DNA of 64,000 nt from CAILHX01 sp046155285 (GCA_046155285.1 JBJXEA010000003.1:44957-108956); one strand, 5' to 3'; positions 1-9,723 are shown, counted from the first letter of the stretch. Made by a program: numbers and translations. The notes: generated by a model not told the origin, from the sequence alone.

Positions 1-2979
1 ATATTCGCGCTTGTAAGGGGTGATTTCCATGCGATCTTGGTCGCCCTGCTCAAACCAGGCTTCAGCCTGCCCATAAACCCAGAACGTCGTCCCAGCTTGG
101 GCGTGATGGCCATTGCTATCAGCCACATCCGCCAACAGTGCGATTTCACCTGATTTATCCGTAGCAAACTCGCAGCGCAAAATGCCGCGTTCATCGGTTT
201 TACCGCTGCACACCTTGCCTAAGTTTTCTTTTTTGTCTTCGGTTTCGTAACTATAAAAGCCACCAATGATGCGTTTGCGATGGCTGGTTTGTAGCGTGCG
301 CTCGGCGGTAAGCTTAATCTCCACTCCTGATTTAGGTTTGCCCTGTAAATCCAGCGCAATAGCTTGTGCCACTCGCTTGCCCGCAGGCGACAACTCCTCC
401 CGCACCCGCAGCCCCACCGCCAGATCAGCCGGCCAGAGTTCGGCTTCTCCGGCAATGGTCTGAATCTCGCCACTGGGGTCAGAAAACGTCATTTCGTTGA
501 GTACCTGCATGGGCGTAAGAATCGGCTTTTGCAGCTTGATACTGGTCTTAGCGTTGCCGTGTTTATCCAGCGTAACCGGCGTCTTATCCGCCAGCAATTG
601 CTTATCTTCATGCACGTTCGGCGCTGAGAAATTGAATTCTCGATATTCGGGAAAACTCACATAACTCGGCTCCATCATGCTGGAAAGTTGCACTGTCTGC
701 CCGCTGGCACCTCCGCCATTGAGATAGGCCAAATTGATACTGAGAGGAATCTCGCTCACGCCGCCCATTCTGGACTTGGCAGCGCGTATTGCTCCGGCAT
801 AGGCGGGCAAGCGAAAATCCGAAACACGGAACTCGCCTATGTCTTGCCACTGGCCTTCCAGCTTGAGCGCATAACTCCCCAGCTTGGCGGTTTCCGGGAT
901 TTTCCACTGGGCAATCGCCACGCCGCGCGCATCCCAATCCAGCGGGATTTTTTCTTCGTCTTCGCCGCCGATCAAGGCGATAGTCACCTCATTGGGGAGA
1001 TTATTTTCAGGATAAGCAAAACCCAACATTTTGGGCTTGCGGGCGACCAGCTTCATCGAGACCGTCTCACCCGCACGCAACAAAGTGCGATCCAGCACGG
1101 CGTGAATTAGCTGGGTTTGCGCATCCGCCCAAGTATTGACGTTAAAGCGCCATGGCTCGATGCCGCGATTCCAATCAGACTGGACGAAGGAGAAATCATC
1201 CCCCAACTTGGCACTGGCATAGAAACCGTAGGTATTTCCAAAACAGCGTTGCGGACGCGATGCCTCTATATTTGCCTCAGCTAATGCACGACCTTGTGCA
1301 TCCGTCTTGCCAGACCAAAGCCTGCTACCGTTACAATCGGCAATTTCCACCTGCGCGCCCGCCACAGGCTTGCCGCTTGAAAGCGAGGTCACCCACACTA
1401 GGCTATTATCACGCCCTTTTTTGAAGTGCACAGCCATATCCGTCACCAAGGCCGTGGCACGCACGTACATCGGTTTAGGGTCTTTCAGATTATCTTGCAG
1501 CAGTAACGACTTTCCCAGCAGCTTGCTTTCCAGCTCCACCAGATAAAGCCCCGGTTTAGTCAGTGGAATGCCCATCACCTCAAACGCCTTGGCGCCATTG
1601 GGTTTGGGCAGGCTGCGGCTTTCTTTCACCTTATCCTCCAAAAAAGACAGCTCACGTGGATAAAGATAATCCGTTACTGCGTTATTTGCTGGCGGCAAGG
1701 CCTCCAAACCTTCCACGCCACTTTCCTGTTGCAGAACCTGTTCGGCACGTTGGGGGATGGCGATCTCACGCGTCTTGCTCTCAAGTTCATGCAATTCGCG
1801 CGTCATACCCATCATTTCATCCATGGAGCCATAGCGTGCCACACGCATCTTGATGCTGGATTCCACGTTACGCACGGTGACCGGCAACACGCCGCCTTCC
1901 TTAGCCTCCAGAATGCCGAAGGGTGCGGCAAATTTAGCCAGCGGCGGCATCTCGCCCACGCTTATTTTGAGCGGATAGTTTTTGGCGTTGGCTAACTTGC
2001 GCCCACTGATATCCTGTAAGTCTTTGGGCAATTTGACCTGCGCCTGCATTGATGATGGAAATGGGCTCTTGAACACCACCTCACCCACCGTGTTCTCTCG
2101 GGCATTCTTTTCGCGCCAAGGTTTCAATTCACCATTGGCAGTGACCAGACGAATGCCAGATGCCGCTTGCCAAGCCACGTCAGCGCTAAATTGCACGCGC
2201 AAATCAGACAACGGGGAACAAGGGGATGTGGGCTTTTCACGCTCACAACTAAAAGCCGCACGGAATGGCACACGCACCTGATAAGCAAAGCTCTCTTTAT
2301 CGCGTACCACACCACCGTTTAGACTTTGCACGCCCGCACCCCAAACCACTTTCAACTTGGCCCCAGCAGGTAGATTGTTCTTGCACTGAGCGGCAAACAT
2401 GCCTTGCGTAGCTTTTTGTTTGATACCTTGCAGAATGTTTTGCAAGACCGCCTCCGACAACACCTTCAGCGGCAAACGCTCGCCCACGCCCTCCACCTCA
2501 CACCAAGCATGGGTTTCTACGCTGTTGGGTTTGACGGGCGAACGTGGGCTGATGAGGAAAATCTGATCTTCTTCAATCTGCTCAAATCTGTACTCATTAG
2601 CGCCGGGCTGAATGTTGACTACCCAAGGACCGGGGCTGGTGATGGTGAAGTCGCTCTGACCAGCCAAGGCTTCGCCATTCAGCGCTTTAACATTTTTTTT
2701 AAGCCGAAAAACGCATTGCTCACCGGGTTCTAACGTCCGTGCAAATCGATAGCTCCAAGTGTGCGGATCGTTCCAGCTGCCCTTGCCCGTCACCGGACAT
2801 TTCACCTCAAACGGCTGTATCTCCTCAATCGCACCTAGAGGCGCTATATCAGTGCTGAATACCGCGGTGGCGACTTCGGCATCGCGCACCAAGCCTAAGG
2901 GCGTGAACTGGTGAACAGTGGCCGCGGAAACCAGCATGGAATGGGTCAAGAAAAGGAGGGTAAGGAGAAGATTCTTCAT
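1..2979 (-). CDS. Alpha-2-macroglobulin family protein (C-terminus outside window)
   Basis: The minus-strand frame is open from an ATG at 2979 to the window edge, giving 993 codons of a larger protein. Residues 1-20 form a signal peptide ending Val-Ser-Ala before Ala, a signal peptidase I type site; I see no lipobox cysteine, unlike the E. coli lipoprotein YfhM. The rest reads as successive beta-sandwich macroglobulin (MG) domains with the bacterial pattern of a 'tied to MG2' segment (Thr-Asp-Met-Ala-Val-His-Phe-Lys-Lys-Gly around 1400-1440). Family members are periplasmic protease traps that often work with penicillin-binding protein 1C. The thioester motif would lie beyond the edge, so whether it is kept cannot be seen. 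The family call rests on overall domain style. Confidence 0.82.
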   Translation of the reverse strand, partial: MKNLLLTLLFLTHSMLVSAATVHQFTPLGLVRDAEVATAVFSTDIAPLGAIEEIQPFEVKCPVTGKGSWNDPHTWSYRFARTLEPGEQCVFRLKKNVKALNGEALAGQSDFTITSPGPWVVNIQPGANEYRFEQIEEDQIFLISPRSPVKPNSVETHAWCEVEGVGERLPLKVLSEAVLQNILQGIKQKATQGMFAAQCKNNLPAGAKLKVVWGAGVQSLNGGVVRDKESFAYQVRVPFRAAFSCEREKPTSPCSPLSDLRVQFSADVAWQAASGIRLVTANGELKPWREKNARENTVGEVVFKSPFPSSMQAQVKLPKDLQDISGRKLANAKNYPLKISVGEMPPLAKFAAPFGILEAKEGGVLPVTVRNVESSIKMRVARYGSMDEMMGMTRELHELESKTREIAIPQRAEQVLQQESGVEGLEALPPANNAVTDYLYPRELSFLEDKVKESRSLPKPNGAKAFEVMGIPLTKPGLYLVELESKLLGKSLLLQDNLKDPKPMYVRATALVTDMAVHFKKGRDNSLVWVTSLSSGKPVAGAQVEIADCNGSRLWSGKTDAQGRALAEANIEASRPQRCFGNTYGFYASAKLGDDFSFVQSDWNRGIEPWRFNVNTWADAQTQLIHAVLDRTLLRAGETVSMKLVARKPKMLGFAYPENNLPNEVTIALIGGEDEEKIPLDWDARGVAIAQWKIPETAKLGSYALKLEGQWQDIGEFRVSDFRLPAYAGAIRAAKSRMGGVSEIPLSINLAYLNGGGASGQTVQLSSMMEPSYVSFPEYREFNFSAPNVHEDKQLLADKTPVTLDKHGNAKTSIKLQKPILTPMQVLNEMTFSDPSGEIQTIAGEAELWPADLAVGLRVREELSPAGKRVAQAIALDLQGKPKSGVEIKLTAERTLQTSHRKRIIGGFYSYETEDKKENLGKVCSGKTDERGILRCEFATDKSGEIALLADVADSNGHHAQAGTTFWVYGQAEAWFEQGDQDRMEITPYKREY

Positions 2980-3042
2980 GTGCGACTCCAAGATAGAGAT
3001 GCCGAACATCATAATTCAAGTGGTTAAAAATAGTGTTGCAGT

Positions 3043-3130
3043 TGTAGGTTGGCGTTGAGCGCAGCGAAGCCCAACAGCGTGGTTAATCAACATCGCTGTT
3101 GGGCTTCATTTCATTCAGAGCAAACCTACA
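3043..3130. repeat. Dispersed inverted repeat, family D copy 1
   Basis: An 88-bp element begins with TGTAGGTTGG and ends with the complementary CAAACCTACA. Inside are two facing copies of a GAAGCCCAAC / GTTGGGC arm. A second copy is at 48353-48444. It fills the gap between the macroglobulin gene and the recQ stop codon, and its outer end lies 9 bp from that stop, so it may act as the 3' hairpin of recQ mRNA. Confidence 0.8.
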
Positions 3131-3138
3131 TGAGGCGG

Positions 3139-5004
3139 CTACAAATCTTCCAACACTCGCAAAAACTCCTCCCCATACCGTGTCAGCTTAGCCTGTCCAA
3201 CCCCGCTAATCCGCCCCATTTCATCCAGCGTTTGCGGTTTTTGGTTAAACATTTCCAGCAAGGTGCTGTCGTGGAAAATCACATACGGTGGCACGCCCTG
3301 CTCTTTTGCCAGCTCCATGCGCTTGTCTTTGAGCGCTTGCCACAGCGGGTCGTCGCGGACTTCTTCATAGCCTTCTTTGGTGCGGCTGGCGCGTTCGGCT
3401 TTGCTAACTTTGCTGACAGGTTCGGCATCACGGCGCAGCCAGACTTCTTGTTCGCCTTTCAGCACTGGTTTTGCGGCTTCGGTGAGTTTCAGGCCACCGT
3501 AGGCTGCGATGTCGCTTTCCAGAAATCCACCTGCGACCAGTTGGCGATATACGCTGCTCCATTGAGATTGGCTTAGCTCTTTGCCGATGCCGTAGGTGGA
3601 AAGGGTTTGGTGGTTGAACTGCTGAATTTTTGCGTTGGATTTGCCTAGCAGCACATCTATTAGATGAACCACACCAAAGCGCTGACCAGTGCGATACACA
3701 CATGACAGCGCCATTTGGGCGGCTTGTGTGGCATTCCAAGTATCCACCGGCGTTAAGCAGTTGTCGCACTGGCCGCAATCGCCTTGATGTTCTTCGCCAA
3801 AGTAGCGCAATAGCGTTTGGTGACGGCAGGCGGTGGATTCACAGAAGCCGAGCAGCGCATCAAGTTTCTGGCGTTCTACTCGTTTTCTCTCTTCCGGCGC
3901 ATCGCCGGAATCCAGCATCTGACGCATGCTCACCACATCGCCCAAACCATAGACCATCCACGCGTTGGCAGGCAAGTCGTCGCGGCCTGCGCGGCCGGTT
4001 TCCTGATAATAGCCTTCCATGCTTTTGGGCAAATCCAAATGCGCCACGAAGCGCACGTTGGGCTTGTCTATGCCCATGCCGAAGGCCACGGTGGCGACCA
4101 TAATCACGCCTTCTTCGCGCAAAAATCGGCGTTGATTTTTGTTGCGTAAATCTGCACTCATTCCGGCGTGATAAGGCAGCGCGTCCCAGCCGCGTGTTTT
4201 CAGCCATTCGGCGGTTTCGTCTACGCGCTTGCGCGACAGGCAATAGACGATACCCGCGTCGTTGGGATGCTCGGCGGTTAAAAAATCTTCCAGTTGTTTG
4301 CGTGCGTTGTCTTTGTGCGCGATGCGGTATCTGATGTTCGGACGGTCGAAGCTGGAGACAAATTGCTGCGCGTTTTCAAGTTGCAAACGCTCGATGACTT
4401 CAGCGCGGGTAGGCGCATCGGCGGTGGCTGTCAGGGCGATGCGTGGCACGTTGGGAAAGCGTTCGTGCAGCACGGTTAAGCCGCGATATTCGGGGCGGAA
4501 ATCGTGACCCCATTGGGATACGCAGTGGGCTTCGTCTATGGCGAATAGGGCAATGCCTTCTGGAGACATCGCACCCCCACCCCTGCCCTCCCCCTGAGAG
4601 GGGGAGGGAGTTAGGCGCTCTAGCAAGGCTAGAAAACCGGGCATCAGCAAGCGCTCCGGCGCGACGTAAAGAAGGTCTAGTTCGCCATTTTGTATCTGGC
4701 TGGTGACATTGCGGGCTTCTTCGGCATCCAAACTCGAATTAAGGAAGGCGGCTTTCACGCCCAGTTGTTGCAGCGCATCTACTTGGTCTTGCATCAACGC
4801 AATCAAGGGCGAAACCACAATCGCCAGACCGTCGCGTAACAAAGCAGGAAGCTGGTAGCACAAAGATTTCCCACCGCCGGTGGGCATCAACACCAAGGCA
4901 TCGCCACCGTTGGTGACGTGTTCGACGATGACCTGCTGTGCACCGCGAAAGCTGGCGTAGCCAAATACATCGTGCAAGATTTGCGAGGCGGAGCTTTGCT
5001 TCAT
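3139..5004 (-). CDS. recQ: ATP-dependent DNA helicase RecQ
   Basis: A 621-residue RecQ helicase that unwinds DNA 3'-5' in recombination and fork repair. The order is the helicase core with Walker A Thr-Gly-Gly-Gly-Lys-Ser (residues 42-47) and an AIDEAHCVSQWGHDFR box near 155-170, then the zinc-binding cysteines (CESTACRH ... GDCGQCDNC), a winged-helix RQC region, and a C-terminal HRDC domain ending at the stop. It is slightly longer than E. coli RecQ. The extra length is a Pro/Ser/Gly-rich stretch at about residues 132-147, between the ATP-site strands and the DEAH box, encoded by half of a dispersed repeat (4573-4614). The reading frame stays open through it. A clear RecQ N-terminus fixes the ATG start. 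Confidence 0.97.
   Translation of the reverse strand: MKQSSASQILHDVFGYASFRGAQQVIVEHVTNGGDALVLMPTGGGKSLCYQLPALLRDGLAIVVSPLIALMQDQVDALQQLGVKAAFLNSSLDAEEARNVTSQIQNGELDLLYVAPERLLMPGFLALLERLTPSPSQGEGRGGGAMSPEGIALFAIDEAHCVSQWGHDFRPEYRGLTVLHERFPNVPRIALTATADAPTRAEVIERLQLENAQQFVSSFDRPNIRYRIAHKDNARKQLEDFLTAEHPNDAGIVYCLSRKRVDETAEWLKTRGWDALPYHAGMSADLRNKNQRRFLREEGVIMVATVAFGMGIDKPNVRFVAHLDLPKSMEGYYQETGRAGRDDLPANAWMVYGLGDVVSMRQMLDSGDAPEERKRVERQKLDALLGFCESTACRHQTLLRYFGEEHQGDCGQCDNCLTPVDTWNATQAAQMALSCVYRTGQRFGVVHLIDVLLGKSNAKIQQFNHQTLSTYGIGKELSQSQWSSVYRQLVAGGFLESDIAAYGGLKLTEAAKPVLKGEQEVWLRRDAEPVSKVSKAERASRTKEGYEEVRDDPLWQALKDKRMELAKEQGVPPYVIFHDSTLLEMFNQKPQTLDEMGRISGVGQAKLTRYGEEFLRVLEDL
4573..4614. repeat. Half-copy of dispersed repeat family A inside recQ
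   Basis: This 42-bp stretch, with CCCTCCCCCTGAGAGGGGGAGG at its centre, closely matches the right half of the intergenic element at 26987-27094. Here it lies within recQ and is translated in frame as Thr-Pro-Ser-Pro-Ser-Gln-Gly-Glu-Gly-Arg-Gly-Gly-Gly. Confidence 0.75.
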
Positions 5005-5061
5005 GGGATAGTGGCGAATCAGAAAAACAGAAGACTAACAGGATTGCAGCAATGCTGGCTC

Positions 5062-6267
5062 TTAGTCTTGCTTAATTTGCGCAAGCGCTTCGTCTGGCGC
5101 TATTTCCAAGGTCGAAAACGCGACCACGCGATTGCGTCCGGTTTGCTTGGCGCGGTACATGGCTTGGTCGGCCGCCGCCACCAGCAGCGCAAACTCTAGC
5201 CCGGTACGCTCAGAATCAGCCACGCCTATGCTGATGGTGCTATGTAAAACTTTGCCGTCGAATTCCATTGCGGTGGCGGCGTAAGTTTGCCGAAGACGCT
5301 CGGCCAACACTACGGCGGCCTCCTCGGTGGTGGCTGGCAACAGCACGCAAAACTCCTCGCCACCGTAACGCGCAAAATAATCGTCGGTGCGCACAGCATG
5401 CTCGGCAACGGCCGCCAAACGCCGCAGCACATCGTCCCCCACCATATGCCCGAATTTATCGTTGACCGATTTGAAGTGATCCACGTCTATCATCATGATG
5501 GCTAGCGTTTCACCAGTCCGCGAACAACGCGCCCACAAGCGTGCGGCGGCTTCTTCCAAGCTACGTCTGTTCAACACACCAGTCAGCGCATCACGGGAAG
5601 CAAGACTTTGCAAATCTACCGCCAGTCGGTAATTCAGCATCAACACAAAGCCAAAAGTTAGGCATAGCTGCATCATACTGGCTGAAAAGAAAGTGAGAGG
5701 ATTGATTGGGATAGTAGCGTAGAGGTTGTATGCGCCTACCGGGGTTGCATACACCGTAATGGCTCGCTCTAAAAACACCAGCGCCATTACTGCAAAAGTA
5801 GCGCCGGTGAACCAATAAGCGGTACGTAAAGGCTGCTCGATGCGAATCAATAACTGGCGAGCCGCCAGCCCATTGATGACGGCATACACCAAGGAGTTTG
5901 CAATGGCGCGGTTATACGCGCTGGGTTCAATCACCGAAAAAATGAGATTTTGCGAAAACAACAACAGCATACATAAGCAGAATATGCGCCAATCACAGCG
6001 CCCGGTCTTAAATGCCTGAATTCCCAAAAACTGCAAGCCAAAAGCCGCCCCCATCAACATTGCCCCAGCTAGTATTGTCCAGTTGCGGCTCACTGTTAAC
6101 GGGGTAAAGGTAAAGAACAACGCAAGACTGATACATAAACTGGCTAACGCCCAATAACGCACACCACGTATGTTACTGACTTGCAAACCCGCCAGCGCCA
6201 TCAATGCCGATAGCAACAGGGTTAAAGAGATCACCATGAAGAGCATGGTGTGGATGTCGAAATTCAC
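5062..6267 (-). CDS. Membrane-bound GGDEF diguanylate cyclase
   Basis: A 401-residue protein with a GTG start. Residues 1-215 hold six or seven hydrophobic segments, an integral-membrane sensor region with no recognisable ligand motif. Residues 220-385 are a GGDEF domain: the signature is Gly-Gly-Glu-Glu-Phe at 302-306, and an Arg-x-x-Asp inhibitory site (293-296) sits the usual five residues upstream. It should therefore make cyclic di-GMP and be product-inhibited. The motif argues against a degenerate enzyme. It lies downstream of no obvious partner, with recQ 57 bp further on in the same direction. Confidence 0.93.
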   Translation of the reverse strand: MNFDIHTMLFMVISLTLLLSALMALAGLQVSNIRGVRYWALASLCISLALFFTFTPLTVSRNWTILAGAMLMGAAFGLQFLGIQAFKTGRCDWRIFCLCMLLLFSQNLIFSVIEPSAYNRAIANSLVYAVINGLAARQLLIRIEQPLRTAYWFTGATFAVMALVFLERAITVYATPVGAYNLYATIPINPLTFFSASMMQLCLTFGFVLMLNYRLAVDLQSLASRDALTGVLNRRSLEEAAARLWARCSRTGETLAIMMIDVDHFKSVNDKFGHMVGDDVLRRLAAVAEHAVRTDDYFARYGGEEFCVLLPATTEEAAVVLAERLRQTYAATAMEFDGKVLHSTISIGVADSERTGLEFALLVAAADQAMYRAKQTGRNRVVAFSTLEIAPDEALAQIKQD

Positions 6268-6376
6268 GGGTATTTAGGATTGTTGATTGATTTGTTGCAT
6301 TGTGCCGCACTGACTGCCTATGCTCATGTGAAGAATTACCTAAACACGACATTCGCCGCTGGCATCCTCTACCTTA

Positions 6377-6382
6377 TATAAT
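6377..6382 (+). promoter_or_regulatory. Candidate -10 box of rep, near-leaderless
   Basis: A perfect TATAAT lies 10 bp before the rep ATG (6393), which predicts transcription starting about 4 nt before the start codon. No Shine-Dalgarno sequence precedes the ATG. The -35 region is weak, so the assignment is tentative. Confidence 0.45.
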
Positions 6383-6392
6383 CTCGCGCCTT

Positions 6393-8387
6393 ATGCTTTC
6401 CAAACTCAACGACCCTCAACGCGAAGCCGTCAAATATATGGACGGGCCACTATTGGTTCTGGCCGGTGCTGGCAGCGGCAAGACGCGCGTAATTACCCAC
6501 AAAATCGTACATTTGATTGATGCGCATGATTACGACCCCAAGCACATCGCCGCGATTACCTTCACCAACAAGGCAGCGAGGGAAATGCAAGAACGTGTGA
6601 GCGGCCTTCTGCAAGGCAAGCCCAGCAAAGGGCTGACCGTTACCACTTTTCACTCGCTGGGATTGCAAATTCTGCGCTCAGAAGCATCGTTACTAGACTA
6701 CAAACCGCGCTTTTCTATACTCGATGCGTCCGACAGCCTGAAGGTTGTTGCCGATATTCTCGCCACGACCGATAAGCAATTACTCAAACGCACGCAATGG
6801 CGCATTTCGCAATGGAAAAACGCGCTGATGTCGCCAGAAGCCGCCGCAAAAAATGCTGAAGACGAGCTGGATGTGGCCAGCGCCAAAGTTTATCAACTCT
6901 ACCAGCAATCGCTGAAAGCCTATCAGGCGGTGGATTTTGACGATTTGATACGGCTGCCGGTGGAGATTTTTCAGACGCACCGCGACGCGCTGCATAAATG
7001 GCAGATGAAGCTGCGTTATTTGCTGATAGACGAATATCAGGATACCAACGCCTGCCAGTATCAATTGGTCAAACTGCTGACTGGTTCACAAGGCCAGTTC
7101 ACTGCCGTGGGCGATGACGACCAAGCCATCTACGCTTGGCGCGGCGCGGATGTGGAAAATCTGCGACAACTCACCACCGATTTCCCGCAGTTGCAGGTCA
7201 TCAAACTGGAACAAAACTATCGCTCAACAGTGCGAATTTTACGCGCGGCCAATAACGTCATCGCCAACAACCCCAAGCTGTTCGAGAAGAAGTTGTGGAG
7301 CGATTTGGGTGTAGGCGATCCGATACAGATACACCCCGCCAAAGATGAGGAACACGAGGCAGAATTGGTGGCGATGAAGATACTCGCGCACAAGTTTGAA
7401 CACCGCACCTTTTACAAAGACTACGCCGTGCTGTATCGCGGCAACCACCAAGCGCGGCTGATAGAGCAGCAATTGCGCCAACAGAAAATCCCTTACACCG
7501 TCAGCGGCGGGCAATCGTTTTTTGACCGCGCCGAGATTAAAGACCTAGTCAGTTATTTGCGCCTGATTGCCAACGAAGACGACGACCCCGCCTTCATCCG
7601 CGCCGCGACTACGCCGAAAAAAGGCATAGGCAGCACCACGCTAGAACGCTTGGGCGAATACGCCGCAGGACGGCACATCTCCTTGTTTGAAGCGGCTTTT
7701 GAGCCAGCTTTTCAGCACAACATGGGCAAAAAACAGCTTGAGGATTTAATCACCTTCTGTGACTTCATCAACCGCATGCAGCAACGCGCCCCCAGAGATC
7801 CCGCCGGAGAAGTGCTGCAAGACTTGCTCACAGCCATCCAGTACGAGGTATTTCTGTACGACAGCGAAGAACCACGCGCCGCCGAGTCCAAGTGGGGCAA
7901 CGTGTTGGATTTTGTCGGCTGGCTCACCAAAAAAGGCGATGAAGAAGACAGCAGCCTGCTAAAACTCACCCAAACCGTGGCGCTGATGAGCCTGCTGGAA
8001 GGCCGCGATGAAGGCGAACCGGACGCGGTGAAACTGTCCACCCTACACGCAGCCAAGGGCTTAGAGTTCGGCCATGTGTTCTTAATCGGCGTGGAAGAAG
8101 GCATACTGCCGCACCATGCCAGCACCGATGCGGCACAAATTGAAGAGGAGCGCAGACTGATGTACGTCGGCATTACTCGTGCGCAACGCTCGCTCACCAT
8201 CACCTACTGCAAAAAACGTAAACGCGCCGGCGATTGGGAACACTGCGAACCCAGCCGATTTATCGAGGAATTGCCCGAAGACGACATCCGCCACGCAGGC
8301 AAATCCACCACCACCGACCCCGCAGAACGCAAGGCCAACGCGGCTAACCGGATTGCACACATGAAAGCGATGCTGGAGAATGGGTAG
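6393..8387 (+). CDS. rep: ATP-dependent DNA helicase Rep (UvrD/Rep family)
   Basis: A 664-residue superfamily 1A helicase that moves 3'-5' on single-stranded DNA and helps forks through protein roadblocks. Walker A is Ala-Gly-Ala-Gly-Ser-Gly-Lys-Thr (24-31); the Walker B motif is LIDEYQDTN, followed by GDDDQAIYAWRGA and, late in the protein, TLHAAKGLEFGHVF and YVGITRAQ. The length matches E. coli Rep (673). The frame is open further upstream, but the extension shows no helicase similarity. The ATG at 6393 places the conserved Leu-Asn-x-x-Gln-x-x-Ala-Val motif at the N-terminus as in Rep, so I use that. It is transcribed divergently from the GGDEF gene. Confidence 0.95.
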   Translation: MLSKLNDPQREAVKYMDGPLLVLAGAGSGKTRVITHKIVHLIDAHDYDPKHIAAITFTNKAAREMQERVSGLLQGKPSKGLTVTTFHSLGLQILRSEASLLDYKPRFSILDASDSLKVVADILATTDKQLLKRTQWRISQWKNALMSPEAAAKNAEDELDVASAKVYQLYQQSLKAYQAVDFDDLIRLPVEIFQTHRDALHKWQMKLRYLLIDEYQDTNACQYQLVKLLTGSQGQFTAVGDDDQAIYAWRGADVENLRQLTTDFPQLQVIKLEQNYRSTVRILRAANNVIANNPKLFEKKLWSDLGVGDPIQIHPAKDEEHEAELVAMKILAHKFEHRTFYKDYAVLYRGNHQARLIEQQLRQQKIPYTVSGGQSFFDRAEIKDLVSYLRLIANEDDDPAFIRAATTPKKGIGSTTLERLGEYAAGRHISLFEAAFEPAFQHNMGKKQLEDLITFCDFINRMQQRAPRDPAGEVLQDLLTAIQYEVFLYDSEEPRAAESKWGNVLDFVGWLTKKGDEEDSSLLKLTQTVALMSLLEGRDEGEPDAVKLSTLHAAKGLEFGHVFLIGVEEGILPHHASTDAAQIEEERRLMYVGITRAQRSLTITYCKKRKRAGDWEHCEPSRFIEELPEDDIRHAGKSTTTDPAERKANAANRIAHMKAMLENG

Positions 8388-8459
8388 CGATTTATTAACA
8401 ATGCACTTTTGACGCTGACCTTGTCATTAACTTATTGGATGGCCAAATAACCAAGATTT

Positions 8460-9494
8460 ATGTCCAACAAACTCACCACAGAAACTCCCACCCAGAATGC
8501 TCAGGGGGCCGCTCAGGCCGAAAAAACTGGATTTCACCCACGCAATAAGCACCGCGGACGCTACGATTTCAAGCAACTGGTCGAAGCCAACCACGAATTA
8601 GCGGCTTTTGTTGCGCTGAATGCGTATCAGGACGAATCCATAGACTTCGCCAACCCCGAAGCCGTCAGAGCACTCAACCGCGCCTTGCTCAAGCAGATGT
8701 ACGGCATTAGCGCTTGGAATCTGCCACCGCAATATCTCTGCCCTCCCATCCCCGGACGCGCCGACTATCTGCACTACCTTGCCGATCTGCTGGGAGCCAG
8801 CAACGACGGGGTTATTCCGCTAGGCGCATCCATCCGCGTACTCGACATCGGCATCGGCGCCAACATCATCTATCCGCTCATCGGGCATAGCGAATACGGC
8901 TGGCATTTTGTCGGCACCGAGATTGACCGCGTCGCGCTCGCCAGCGCAAAAGCCATGGTTAACAGCAATAGCGGCTTGCGCGATGCGATTGAGCTACGTT
9001 TCCAAAGCTCGTCCCTAAGCGTGTTCCAAAACGTATTGCAAGCGGAAGAGTTATTTGACGTATCCATGTGCAACCCACCTTTTCACACCTCGCTGGATGA
9101 CGCGAAAAAAGGCACGGAACGCAAATGGAAAAACTTGGGAAAACCAGCGCAAGGCAGCAAAAAGCCGATGTTGAATTTTGGCGGGCAAGAGACCGAACTG
9201 TGCTGCGATGGCGGCGAAGAAGGCTTTATCAGTCGCATGATTGCAGAAAGCGCGCAGTTTTCAAACCGCTGCCTGTGGTTCACCACCATCGTGTCAAGAG
9301 CGTCCAGCCTGCCGGTGGTTTATCGCGCACTGAAAAATGCCAAGTTTCAAAATGCAACAGTGCAGGAAAACAAGACCATAGAAATGGCGCAAGGACAGAA
9401 AAAAAGCCGCATCGTCGCGTGGACTTTTCTCAACAAACGGCAACAGCAGGCATGGGCAATGCACCGCAAAAAAGATGAACTTGAATTGCCTTGA
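8460..9494 (+). CDS. rlmF: 23S rRNA (adenine-1618-N6)-methyltransferase RlmF
   Basis: A 344-residue enzyme that methylates N6 of A1618 in 23S rRNA with S-adenosylmethionine. The family N-terminus (HPRNKHRGRYDF, residues 26-37, then LPPQYLCPPIPGRADYLHYLADLL) is clear. The SAM-binding LDIGIGANIIYP is at 128-139 and the amino-methylase motif Asn-Pro-Pro-Phe-His at 205-209. The first 20 residues are low-complexity and probably disordered. No good ribosome-binding site precedes the ATG. It stands between rep and uup with its own flanking gaps. Confidence 0.95.
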   Translation: MSNKLTTETPTQNAQGAAQAEKTGFHPRNKHRGRYDFKQLVEANHELAAFVALNAYQDESIDFANPEAVRALNRALLKQMYGISAWNLPPQYLCPPIPGRADYLHYLADLLGASNDGVIPLGASIRVLDIGIGANIIYPLIGHSEYGWHFVGTEIDRVALASAKAMVNSNSGLRDAIELRFQSSSLSVFQNVLQAEELFDVSMCNPPFHTSLDDAKKGTERKWKNLGKPAQGSKKPMLNFGGQETELCCDGGEEGFISRMIAESAQFSNRCLWFTTIVSRASSLPVVYRALKNAKFQNATVQENKTIEMAQGQKKSRIVAWTFLNKRQQQAWAMHRKKDELELP

Positions 9495-9559
9495 TGCGAG
9501 GTCTTGCAAGATTACATTTCAACGAATTTCTGATACGGCACTACCATCCTTTTCACCTA

Positions 9560-9590
9560 AATCAATGGGGTCTAGCTGATCCCATTGATT
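9560..9590. other. Perfect 10-bp inverted repeat between rlmF and uup
   Basis: AATCAATGGG and CCCATTGATT face each other across an 11-nt loop. No T-run follows, so it is not a standard terminator. The 9-bp word TCTTGCAAG occurs on both sides, at 9502-9510 and 9610-9618. It could be an operator or an mRNA hairpin; no function can be assigned. Confidence 0.5.
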
Positions 9591-9723
9591 GAAAACGATT
9601 GAATGGCACTCTTGCAAGCCTAGGCAACTGAATGGTGGTTACCGCAACGCATGTCATGTATGATTCGCGCCCACGCCGTGGCTTTTACCGTAATCGCGGT
9701 GGCAACCTCTCGAAGTTCTCAAC

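Noticed and set aside
3049..3576. A 175-codon plus-strand frame over the repeat and the recQ 3' end
   Set aside because: It begins in family D repeat DNA and continues antisense to the RecQ HRDC domain, so it is not a gene.
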